Source: SpSt-333 sp040751955 (GTDB taxonomy: Bacteria > Bacteroidota > Ignavibacteria > UBA10030 > UBA8401). Taken from it: a stretch of DNA of 17,972 nucleotides. Location: the NCBI GenBank assembly GCA_040751955.1, contig JBFMFY010000064.1:1-17972 (forward strand), in the 5' to 3' direction. This document shows positions 1 through 7,572 of the stretch, one piece after another. Within the stretch, counting starts at the first letter, position 1; each line of letters opens with the position of its first letter. The position numbers and the translations under genes are program-made. The notes under the pieces were generated by a model. That model was not told the origin of the DNA. It made no database searches and saw nothing but the letters and a program-made list of their open reading frames with translations.

Positions 1-12
1 AGATGTTTCTGT

Positions 13-174
13 TTATTTCTTCTTCACATCCTTTACTTCTTCTGTAGCACTCTCACTCATCCCCGAAAACATTTTTGCAATCGCACCGACCGTTCCTGCG
101 ACATCGGAAAGATTCGACGGAATGATCATCGTACTGTTCTTCTTCCTTGATTTGTTTGACAATCGCCGGATGAA
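13..174 (-). pseudogene. C-terminal fragment of an SPFH/stomatin-like membrane protein, frame broken
   Basis: Read on the minus strand, this stretch ends in a TAA at 13-15 and encodes a tail containing NSTMIIPSNLSDVAG followed by TVGAIAKMF and a Lys/Glu-rich end. Such an 'NTxxxPxNLxDxAG' segment is typical of the C-terminal part of bacterial SPFH (stomatin/Band 7) proteins, which form membrane-associated oligomers. The frame meets an in-frame stop at 175-177 and has no plausible start. A neighbouring minus frame across 130-200 instead reads GEVIHPAIVKQIKEE, which would join the tail if one base were shifted near 150. Either the gene is decayed or the sequence has an indel here. The family call is moderate, and the upstream part is unexplained. 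Confidence 0.45.
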
Positions 175-264
175 TCACCTCCCCGCATGGCGGAAAAGTA
201 TCCAAAGTAATGTGCAATAGCAATTTCAACGGTGCGGAATTCTTTCGTATATTCCATTGAAATA

Positions 265-271
265 AGGGAGG
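265..271 (+). promoter_or_regulatory. Ribosome binding site of the OsmC-family gene
   Basis: AGGGAGG lies 5 bases before the ATG at 277. It decides the start: an in-frame ATG at 232 would add 15 residues but has no Shine-Dalgarno sequence, and the added residues are not part of the OsmC fold. Confidence 0.75.
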
Positions 272-276
272 AAAGT

Positions 277-696
277 ATGAAAGTAGAAGTTCAGCGGATC
301 AACACTGAGTATAAACTGGAAGCGCGCAACGAGCACGGCAACACATTCATCATCGACAACAGCAAGGCGGCGGGAGGAAACGAAGAAGGATTCCGCCCGA
401 TGCAGACGTTGCTCGCCGCACTCGGCGGCTGCAGTTCCATGGATATTATTTCTATCTTGAAAAAACAGAGACTCGAACCGTTCGGTTTAAAAGTAGTGGT
501 AGATGGCGAGCGTGAAACGGGTAAGGATGCCAATTTGTGGAAAACTATCCACGCTCATTTCATTTTTACCGGCGAAGTACCGAAAGAAAAAGCGGAACGT
601 GCAGTGCAGCTTTCAATTGAGAAGTACTGCTCTGTCTCAAAAACATTGGCGGCAGCAGGCGCCACAATTACGTACAGTGTCGAGATTCGGGAATAA
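277..696 (+). CDS. OsmC/Ohr family protein (YhfA-like)
   Basis: A 139-residue protein of the OsmC/Ohr superfamily, cytoplasmic thiol-dependent proteins of which several reduce organic hydroperoxides. The two expected cysteines are visible: one in LAALGGCSSMD at about residue 54 and one in EKYCSVSKTL at about residue 117. The segment GFRPMQTLLAALGGC is the usual helix carrying the first cysteine, and the protein ends in a beta strand (ITYSVEIRE). Length and layout fit the YhfA-like branch, where the physiological substrate is less certain than for Ohr. The start at 277 is set by the AGGGAGG site. No partner gene is adjacent, so the role is inferred from the family alone. Confidence 0.88.
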   Translation: MKVEVQRINTEYKLEARNEHGNTFIIDNSKAAGGNEEGFRPMQTLLAALGGCSSMDIISILKKQRLEPFGLKVVVDGERETGKDANLWKTIHAHFIFTGEVPKEKAERAVQLSIEKYCSVSKTLAAAGATITYSVEIRE

Positions 697-847
697 CGGC
701 ATCTCTCAGGGGGACGTTTGAAAGAGGAGATCGGCTGTAAGTTTTTTTTACAACTGCTTAAAAATTTCTAACATCTCATACCCCCACTCGGAAGATAAAA
801 AAGAGTACATTATCCACGTTTAAATTACAAACTCTAAACCGACAACC

Positions 848-3800
848 ATGCTCCAAAAAGCGCTGTGCCTGTTTGTATTCGTGCTGAGTGTATCCGCACA
901 AGAAGTTCCTTCCCGCATTACACCGTTCGGCAATTATGTCATCACAAATTTCACGGCAGACAACGGTTTGCCGCAAAATACGGTTGACCTTGTGAAACAG
1001 ACCGCCGACGGGTATATCTGGATCGGCACGTATGCCGGATTGGCGCGGTATGACGGTGTTAAGTTTGTTCACTATAATAAGTCGATCACCCCAGCGTTCA
1101 AATTAAATCATGTTACAACCATGCTCGAAGATAAGAATGGTGCGCTGTGGTTTGGAACGAATGGCGGCGGTGTCGTCCGATACATAAAGAATTCATTCTC
1201 TCCGATTGACGCATTTGAGAGAGGCGGAAAGGAATACATCAGAGCATTTGTGTACGACGGAAGTTCCGAAATCCTTGTCGGCACGGAACGGAGCGGCATT
1301 CAAAGAGTTACCATTGGTGATCAAGGAAACGTTATAGGAATCGGACCATTACTTCACGAAGAACTTCCAAAAAATTATTTACTCATTTCAATGATCAAGG
1401 ATGCATCGGATCGGCTATTGGTAGCTACGGATATCGGACTCGTCATTATTCATGGCGGAACGTCGCGGATATTGACAACGGCAGACGGACTTCCGAATAA
1501 TTCCATTACCGCATTGGCGACCGATCGTCAAGGCATCGTCTGGATCGGTACGTCGAACGGTTTGGCGCAACTCTCCGGCGACAAGATCAGAACATATTCG
1601 ACAAAAGACGGGCTTACAACAAATGCGATCAAGACATTATTCGTCGATGCAAACAATCTATTGTGGATCGGTACGGATGGGGGCGGCATCAACCGGTTTA
1701 CCGGCGCACAGACTGGACGTGCATTCGATTCATTCACTATCGATGACGGACTTATCAATAATTTCATCAGGACGATCTACCAGGACCGTGAAGGGAATAT
1801 CTGGGTCGGTACGCGAAATGGTTTGAGCCAGTTCCATATCAGGAAATTTGATCTGCTCGGAAAAAAAGAAGGACTGTCAGATTCGTATGTGCGGACTGTA
1901 TTTGAGGATTCACACGGCCGGCTTTGGGTGGGGACGAATGGCAGCGGCTTGAATGTTATCGAGAACCAAAAGATATCGATCTGGGAAAAAAATAAATCCA
2001 TTCCAAGCGGTTTTATCCGTGCACTGTATGAAGATACAAAAGGAGCTCTGTGGATCGGTACGGATGGCGGCGGTGTGATAAAGTACGACGAAGGAAAACA
2101 AATAGGATCTCAATTTACTTCATACACCATTGCCAACGGATTAACTGAAAATTACATTCGCGCAATCGGTCAGGGTTTCGATGGAGAAATTTGGGTGGCA
2201 ACATACGGCGGCGGAATTTCGCGTATCAAGGGAGATTCGATACTGCCGTTGACCACGAAACAAGGACTTGCAAACGACAATGTGCTGGCAATGGTACGAG
2301 TATCGAAAAATGAAATCTGGGCAGGAACAAACGGAGGAGGCATCAACAAGATTACTCCCAACGGCATAGAGACGTACACTATTGAAAATGGTCTTTCAAG
2401 CAACTTCATTCTTTCAATGTATCTCGATCGCAACGGAGCGATCTGGGCAGGAACGAACGGCGGCGGCATCAACAAAATTGATAAAGGTACTATACAGATA
2501 TTCTCTACGATGAACGGACTGCGGGAAGATGTTACATTGATGATCCTTGAAGACGATCTCGGATTCATGTGGATTGGAGGCAATCAAGGAATTACACGCA
2601 TACAAAAAAAGGATTTTGATGAGATTGCTGCCGGGACATTGGCAAAATTTGGAAAGGTTGATTACGGCCGTTCCGACGGATTGCAAAATGCGGAAATCAG
2701 CGGCGTGTCGAGTCCATGCATCATCAAAACACGCGACGGCAAGATATGGTTTACAACAGTCGGCGGGCTTGCATGCGTTGATCCCAAACGAGTCATAACA
2801 GAACATTCGAAATTCCCCATTCACATCGAACAACTGGTCGCTAACAATAAAGTATTGTATCCGGATTCCTTGTTGGAATTTGAACCCGGGAACAATTCCA
2901 TTGAATTTCATTATACCGCGCTCAGTTATATTGCACCGGAACGAATCCGCTTTCGCTACAAGTTGGTTCCGTTCAACGACGACTGGATCGACGCAGGCAC
3001 GAGACGCACCGCATATTACACAAATATTCCTCCGGGAGCGTACACATTCTACGTTAATACTTCAACGGATAACGGCGAATGGAGCGAACAAACCGCCAGT
3101 ACTTCCCTCATACTGCAGCCTTTTTTTTATCAGACCCGATATTTCATTGCCATAGTCGGCTTTGGATTGATCCTGCTTGGCGCCGGACTGTACGCATTGC
3201 GAACTGCAAGAGTGCACCGCCATGCTAAACATTTGAAGCAACTTGTCGATGTGCGAACCGCAGATTTGGTGAATGCAAAGGACAAAATAGAACACCATTT
3301 GAAAGAGGTAGAGGCTGCACGCGATGAATTGGCGAAGATCAATCTGCAATTAGACAAAGCGAACAAGGAAAAATCAGATTTGCTTGGAATCCTTTCGCAC
3401 GATTTTAAAAACAAAGTGGTAAACCTGCATCATTTTGCCAGCGGCATCAACACCGGTACCATTCAACAATCGGAGATCAAAGAACATTCACAATTGATGG
3501 AACTGACAACGCAGTACATGCTGCGACTGATCGAAGATACATTGAGTTCGTCCGCGTTGGAACAAGGGCAATTGGTACTGACAAAAACGCCGCTGGATAT
3601 CGTACAACTTGTGGAACTCGTCGTTCTGAAGAACAGGATCGTGATGCAGCATAAATCGCAGACGATCGAGTTTTCTTCTACAACGGATCATTATATGCTA
3701 AACGGCAGCGAGCGCTGGCTGAATGAAGCGGTTGAAAATTTGATCAATAATGCTGGAAAATTTTCACCGCCGCACACCACCATCAACGTGTCGGTAGAAG

Positions 3801-4042
3801 TGCACGATTCGTCTGTTTCGATACGTGTACAGGATCATGGTCCCGGATTGACGGAGGAAGACAAACACCATCTGTTTCAGCCGTTCAAAAAACTGTCGGC
3901 ACAGCCTACAGGAAACGAAATATCGACAGGCTTGGGATTGACGATCGTGAAGAAAATCGTGGAGATGCATGGTGGAAGCGTGCGGGCGGAAAGCACTGCC
4001 GGGTCCGGTGCAACATTCATTGTAGAATTACCTCGCGGATAG
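848..4042 (+). CDS. Two-propeller sensor histidine kinase (periplasmic ligand-sensing, no receiver domain)
   Basis: A 1064-residue membrane histidine kinase. Residues 1-18 are a signal peptide ending VSAQ. From about 30 to 660 there are 14 repeats of the type 'xxIRxxxxDxxGxxWIGTxGGGI', matching two seven-bladed propellers of the kind found in Bacteroidota hybrid sensors. A Y_Y_Y domain follows at about 665-755 (FRYKLVPFNDDWIDAG). One membrane helix (about 761-785) leads into a coiled coil (about 795-840). The HisKA domain has phospho-acceptor His851 in SHDFKN. The ATPase domain has its N box at N967-N968 (NLINNAGKF), G1 DHGPGL and G2 TGLGLTIVKKIV. The protein ends just after the ATPase, with no receiver or AraC domain, so it needs a separate response regulator, none of which is in the window. 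The ligand is unknown. No clear Shine-Dalgarno or promoter is visible upstream. Confidence 0.93.
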   Translation: MLQKALCLFVFVLSVSAQEVPSRITPFGNYVITNFTADNGLPQNTVDLVKQTADGYIWIGTYAGLARYDGVKFVHYNKSITPAFKLNHVTTMLEDKNGALWFGTNGGGVVRYIKNSFSPIDAFERGGKEYIRAFVYDGSSEILVGTERSGIQRVTIGDQGNVIGIGPLLHEELPKNYLLISMIKDASDRLLVATDIGLVIIHGGTSRILTTADGLPNNSITALATDRQGIVWIGTSNGLAQLSGDKIRTYSTKDGLTTNAIKTLFVDANNLLWIGTDGGGINRFTGAQTGRAFDSFTIDDGLINNFIRTIYQDREGNIWVGTRNGLSQFHIRKFDLLGKKEGLSDSYVRTVFEDSHGRLWVGTNGSGLNVIENQKISIWEKNKSIPSGFIRALYEDTKGALWIGTDGGGVIKYDEGKQIGSQFTSYTIANGLTENYIRAIGQGFDGEIWVATYGGGISRIKGDSILPLTTKQGLANDNVLAMVRVSKNEIWAGTNGGGINKITPNGIETYTIENGLSSNFILSMYLDRNGAIWAGTNGGGINKIDKGTIQIFSTMNGLREDVTLMILEDDLGFMWIGGNQGITRIQKKDFDEIAAGTLAKFGKVDYGRSDGLQNAEISGVSSPCIIKTRDGKIWFTTVGGLACVDPKRVITEHSKFPIHIEQLVANNKVLYPDSLLEFEPGNNSIEFHYTALSYIAPERIRFRYKLVPFNDDWIDAGTRRTAYYTNIPPGAYTFYVNTSTDNGEWSEQTASTSLILQPFFYQTRYFIAIVGFGLILLGAGLYALRTARVHRHAKHLKQLVDVRTADLVNAKDKIEHHLKEVEAARDELAKINLQLDKANKEKSDLLGILSHDFKNKVVNLHHFASGINTGTIQQSEIKEHSQLMELTTQYMLRLIEDTLSSSALEQGQLVLTKTPLDIVQLVELVVLKNRIVMQHKSQTIEFSSTTDHYMLNGSERWLNEAVENLINNAGKFSPPHTTINVSVEVHDSSVSIRVQDHGPGLTEEDKHHLFQPFKKLSAQPTGNEISTGLGLTIVKKIVEMHGGSVRAESTAGSGATFIVELPRG

Positions 4043-4061
4043 ATCTTGTGCCGGACTAAAA

Positions 4062-4529
4062 CTACTGCCGCTTTCGATAATGCAGGAATGAGTAGCTGTT
4101 GTGTCGTTCTTCGTCTGTCAGAACAAATTGTGCTTCAATCTCTTGATCGCTCAACGGAAATTTCGTTTCCCCCTTTTCATCATTCTCGACCAAAGTTAAA
4201 AACATCTCGTCCGCTCTCTGTATTGTTTGACGGAAGACCTCTCCACCGCCAATGATCCAGACAGCATCTTCTGATCGAAGAACATCCAGCGCCAGCTCAA
4301 TGGAATTGTAGTGTTCAATTCCGGGAAGATCGCGGGAAGTTACAACGATATTTCTTCTCCCCGGAAGCACTTTACCGATTGATTCAAACGTCTTCCTCCC
4401 CATCAACACCGTTTTTCCCATCGTCAATTCTTTGAATCGCTGTAAATCTTCAGGGATATGCCACGGGATGGTACCTCTGCGTCCGATAACCCCTTTGCGG
4501 TTCAGTGCGGCGATGATGATAAGTCTCAT
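4062..4529 (-). CDS. folA: Dihydrofolate reductase
   Basis: A 155-residue protein, the usual DHFR length, reducing dihydrofolate to tetrahydrofolate with NADPH. Visible hallmarks are the N-terminal strand and Met20-like loop (AALNRKGVIGRRGTIPWHIP), the catalytic acid Asp28 in HIPEDLQRF, the NADPH-binding MGRKTFESIG, the basic VVTSRD segment and WIIGGGEVFRQ. It lies 9 bases downstream of thyX on the same strand and is probably cotranscribed with it. Its stop is 19 bases from the end of the convergent sensor kinase gene, with no recognisable hairpin between them. DHFR next to ThyX is worth noting, because ThyX releases tetrahydrofolate rather than dihydrofolate. Confidence 0.95.
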   Translation of the reverse strand: MRLIIIAALNRKGVIGRRGTIPWHIPEDLQRFKELTMGKTVLMGRKTFESIGKVLPGRRNIVVTSRDLPGIEHYNSIELALDVLRSEDAVWIIGGGEVFRQTIQRADEMFLTLVENDEKGETKFPLSDQEIEAQFVLTDEERHNSYSFLHYRKRQ

Positions 4530-4538
4530 GAAGGAAGA

Positions 4539-5462
4539 TTATTTCCAAGGAATGGAAATGCCGAGAAGGTTCAGTTTGGCTTCGATGTCATTCCGTTCTC
4601 GGTTGCTTTTTATTTCTTGCCCAACCGCAGGCAGCAACCCGAATTCGCGTGCTTTGTCGATTGCGGCGTCCTTGCCGCCGGTGTTCAGCGATTTAATGAT
4701 TTCAATTTCAATGTGAGACAGAGCCGATGCATTCACCCTGTAATCAAGAAATGCCTGCCACGCGAACGGAACCCATTTTGCAACGATCTGCTCGCCGATA
4801 GTTTTCGCATACATCCGTATCTCGTATTGAGCGTGCGCATCCATCCGCAGCCAGAGGAAATGCAGCAGGTTGTGAAGATCAACTTTCCAGTACGCTTCAG
4901 TGTATGTAGAAAGCGGCAGGTCTTTTCTGGCTTGTTCGCGAGCCATCCCTGTGTTCACTCGCTCTTCATACACCTGTCTTGAAAAATTTTGCAGTTCAGA
5001 TTCCTGCGCAGAAAATTGTTTCCCCTTTTCTGCATCGAAAAATCCCTCGCTCCCCTGTTTGTTGTCTTTCGATTGCATCCTCCATTGCGTCGGCGGTGTT
5101 TGCTGCATCGCATCAATGGCGAGAGAGTACCGGGTCGAATATTCGTTGACGTTCGCGGTTCGGTGGCGTATCCATTGACGCCAGCAATCCATCGGCACAC
5201 GCACATGGAACTTGATTTCACACATCTCGAACGGAGTCGTGTGCTGGTGCCGGAGCAGATAGCGGATCAAACCGCGATCTTCACTTACCTTTTTCGTTCC
5301 TTTGCCGTACGAAACGCGCGCCGCCTGCACGATCGATTCATCCGACCCCATATAATCCACGACGCGGACAAATCCGTCGTCCAGAACTTTAAACGGTACA
5401 CCTAAGATTGAATCAAGATCGGTAACAAGGGGACGGGTGAGTTTTTCTGCTTGCTGTTCCAC
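4539..5462 (-). CDS. thyX: Flavin-dependent thymidylate synthase ThyX
   Basis: Converts dUMP to dTMP with methylene-tetrahydrofolate and NADPH through FAD. The signature RHRx7S is present as R99-H100-R101 to S109 (RHRTANVNEYSTRYS). The dUMP/FAD-binding motifs MAREQARKDLP and NLLHFLWLRMDAHAQYEIR are also intact. At 307 residues it is longer than many ThyX proteins, with about 35 extra N-terminal residues and a C-terminal tail of about 50. The start is a GTG at 5460-5462; the next in-frame ATG would remove part of the conserved N-terminal region. folA follows after 9 bases. A candidate promoter (TTGATT, 17 bases, TATGTT) lies just upstream, giving a leader of about 28 bases. Confidence 0.95.
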   Translation of the reverse strand: MEQQAEKLTRPLVTDLDSILGVPFKVLDDGFVRVVDYMGSDESIVQAARVSYGKGTKKVSEDRGLIRYLLRHQHTTPFEMCEIKFHVRVPMDCWRQWIRHRTANVNEYSTRYSLAIDAMQQTPPTQWRMQSKDNKQGSEGFFDAEKGKQFSAQESELQNFSRQVYEERVNTGMAREQARKDLPLSTYTEAYWKVDLHNLLHFLWLRMDAHAQYEIRMYAKTIGEQIVAKWVPFAWQAFLDYRVNASALSHIEIEIIKSLNTGGKDAAIDKAREFGLLPAVGQEIKSNRERNDIEAKLNLLGISIPWK

Positions 5463-5496
5463 TACATTTTGCCTTTAGTTCATGATTTTTGTTTTC

Positions 5497-5525
5497 AACA
5501 TACGCGGAATGTCCCTGAAAATCAA
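5497..5525 (-). promoter_or_regulatory. Candidate promoter for thyX-folA
   Basis: On the minus strand, TTGATT (5520-5525) is separated by exactly 17 bases from TATGTT (5497-5502). A start point near 5490 would leave a leader of about 28 bases before the GTG. The pattern is the same as two other candidates in the window (near 11612 and 11629). It is a sequence match only. Confidence 0.4.
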
Positions 5526-5618
5526 GAAAAGGTAGTATGTGACGGTGATACTTTACTTCCTTCCCCGATTTTATGATATTGACGCACCATCAGGGGAAAA
5601 AAAATCATATTTATTTTT

Positions 5619-5627
5619 AAGGAGGAG
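5619..5627 (+). promoter_or_regulatory. Strong ribosome binding site of the 5630 lipoprotein
   Basis: AAGGAGGAG directly precedes the ATG at 5630 and is the strongest Shine-Dalgarno sequence in the window. It fixes the start of the lipoprotein and suggests efficient translation. Confidence 0.75.
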
Positions 5628-5629
5628 GT

Positions 5630-7480
5630 ATGAACAAAAAATTATTGCTTGCAATTATTGCTGCAATGGGCATCCTTATCGTAGGGTGTAAACAGGATGA
5701 AGAGGGAAACCCCATCGTCGATACCGATCAAGTAGATGCGTACACGCTGAAACCGGTCGGCACCATCAGCGGGAAAATAGTTGACCGCCACACCGAAAAA
5801 CCGGTTCAGGGTGCCGTTATTTCAATAGCATTCAACGGCAGTGTTACCAAAACGACGAGCGATGAATCGGGAAGTTTTTCATTCAACAATGTTCCTTGCA
5901 ACCGCGATGCAACAACGGGAACAACGACCGGTACCTATCAGTTGACGGTATCACTTGTCGATGTCAACAAAACCATCCCGGATTCGCTCCCGAAATACCG
6001 TGAATTTTATTACAACACGGCTTTGAGCGTCACCTACATCGATATGCCGAAGAACGATTCGGCGAACAACAAGTTCCCAACCGACGGTCTGGAAGCAAAC
6101 ATCCGTTTTGATGTGGGCAAGTTGAACACGACGATTAAAGGACAGGTCGTTGATGAAAATTATGATCCCGTTGCAAATGCAATCGTCTATCTTGAAGAAG
6201 GCGGCACCGGCGATGTTCTGCAGACAACTACAACCGATGCGCAAGGGAATTATACATTCACAAAAGTGGAAGGGGGAACAACGGTGTACATCGAAGCCCG
6301 ATCGGCAAACGGTGCGCTTGAGGGAGGACTAAACGGAAATATGTTCCTGACGATCAACAACAACTCCTTCGACCTTCGCTCACAAGTAAACGTGGAACGC
6401 ATCATGATTACTGCGGCGGACAATATTGCACCGTATGTCGTGAAAATAACACCTGAAAATTTGAGCGATGTCAGCCCGACCGGACTTACAATCGTGATCA
6501 AATTCAGTGAGCCGATCAAACAGACAGCCTACACGGTCACCAATGTTCCTCTCGGTCTGGGTACGCTCATTGACGACATTGATTTTGATTTTATGGGATT
6601 TAAGAAATCATCCGGAAATACGAATTTTACGCTCGCGTGGGATACGGTATCATATTCAACATTAACGATCACCCCTTTACAAGTGGTCGGCTCGGCAAAG
6701 TATCAGCTGAATATCGCAGCCGCACTTGGTAAATTGCTGGATCGTGCGAACAACGGGATTGTTGCAAAGGCAATTATCGGTGATTTTGAGCCGTTGAACT
6801 TTACGACGAACGGTGTCAGTGCAATACCAATTTCACCACTAGTCACACGGCGATTGAATGCCGGACTCGGCTTCTCTTTGTTGAACTTTACCGGTGGAAT
6901 TGTAGGGCTTGAATGGGGTTTAGATAATAATGCACGCAGCTATACGGTTTATCGCAGCGTTAATGATCAACCATACACATTGCTTGCCGATAACATCCTC
7001 GACACACGGTACAGTGACAATACCGGAGTATTGGTTTCCGGGTATAATCCTCCCGGCGATCGAGACCCATTTAAAGCATTCACAGTAAAGTACAAAGTTA
7101 TCGGTGTCAGTAAAGATCTGATTGAAGGACCTGAAAGCAATATCATCACCGTCAAAGATGATGTAGCACCAAAACTCACAAGTGCCAATGTCGATTCATC
7201 GACGACAGGTTTTGACTACGTCTATCTGAGATTTGATGAGCCATTAAACATTCTTACCGCTCAATCGACGTCGCAATACAGTATCAGTAATTTACCGGGT
7301 GGTATTGCGACACAGATTTCTGAGGCGGTCTATCTCGGCTGGACAGGCGCGTCATATGAGGTCAGGCTGAGAGTTACGGAGCAATCGGTGATAGCCGGTG
7401 AAATTATTACCGTTACAAATCAGGTAATGGATCTGATCGGCAATCCCATAGATCCGAATGCCAGTGCATTGAATTTCTAA
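5630..7480 (+). CDS. Lipoprotein with carboxypeptidase-regulatory-like and Ig-like domains
   Basis: A 616-residue exported lipoprotein of unknown function. The lipobox is GILIVGC with Cys20 as the lipidated residue. Two carboxypeptidase-regulatory-like beta-sandwiches follow: residues about 44-110 (GTISGKIVDRHTEKPVQGA) and about 165-230 (TIKGQVVDENYDPVANA, later TDAQGNYTF). An Ig-like (Big_5 type) domain starts near 265 (APYVVKITPENLSDVSPTG, FSEPI), then a fibronectin-like part near 425-505, and a second Ig-like repeat from about 510 (APKLTSANVD, LRFDEPL). No catalytic motif is seen, and it is probably an envelope-surface or structural/adhesive protein. It ends just before a strong terminator and appears monocistronic. 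The domain names rest on fold-like motifs and the exact borders are approximate. Confidence 0.82.
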   Translation: MNKKLLLAIIAAMGILIVGCKQDEEGNPIVDTDQVDAYTLKPVGTISGKIVDRHTEKPVQGAVISIAFNGSVTKTTSDESGSFSFNNVPCNRDATTGTTTGTYQLTVSLVDVNKTIPDSLPKYREFYYNTALSVTYIDMPKNDSANNKFPTDGLEANIRFDVGKLNTTIKGQVVDENYDPVANAIVYLEEGGTGDVLQTTTTDAQGNYTFTKVEGGTTVYIEARSANGALEGGLNGNMFLTINNNSFDLRSQVNVERIMITAADNIAPYVVKITPENLSDVSPTGLTIVIKFSEPIKQTAYTVTNVPLGLGTLIDDIDFDFMGFKKSSGNTNFTLAWDTVSYSTLTITPLQVVGSAKYQLNIAAALGKLLDRANNGIVAKAIIGDFEPLNFTTNGVSAIPISPLVTRRLNAGLGFSLLNFTGGIVGLEWGLDNNARSYTVYRSVNDQPYTLLADNILDTRYSDNTGVLVSGYNPPGDRDPFKAFTVKYKVIGVSKDLIEGPESNIITVKDDVAPKLTSANVDSSTTGFDYVYLRFDEPLNILTAQSTSQYSISNLPGGIATQISEAVYLGWTGASYEVRLRVTEQSVIAGEIITVTNQVMDLIGNPIDPNASALNF

Positions 7481-7502
7481 TCATCCTTTGATGCTTTGAC
7501 AG

Positions 7503-7536
7503 AAAGGCTCGGCATATGCTGAGCCTTTTTGTTTTT
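7503..7536 (+). terminator. Rho-independent terminator after the 5630 lipoprotein gene
   Basis: AAAGGCTCGGCATATGCTGA continues into GCCTTTTTG: a near-perfect 13-base self-complementary arm pair with one G-T pair, followed by TTTTTGTTTTT. It lies 22 bases past the stop. It also shows that the ATG at 7516, inside the hairpin, is not the start of the next gene. Confidence 0.85.
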
Positions 7537-7572
7537 AAAGGAAGTTTTGGTTATCTCTGTACAGGTTTTCCG

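Noticed and set aside
697..757. Possible terminator after osmC (partly complementary ATCTCTC and GAGGAGAT before a run of eight T)
   Set aside because: The stem is short with mismatches and the T run is not directly adjacent, so a hairpin terminator is not supported.
2170..2911. Minus-strand open frames of 137 and 165 codons opposite the sensor kinase
   Set aside because: They mirror the repetitive propeller codons (Gly-Gly-Gly read as Pro-Pro-Pro) and have no independent support.
5549..5584. Promoter for the 5630 lipoprotein (TATGAT at 5572 or TTGACG at 5579)
   Set aside because: No partner box at a credible distance was found for either element.
7516..7572. Upstream ATG start for the patatin gene
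   Set aside because: It lies inside the terminator hairpin and would put 19 residues before a good signal peptide.
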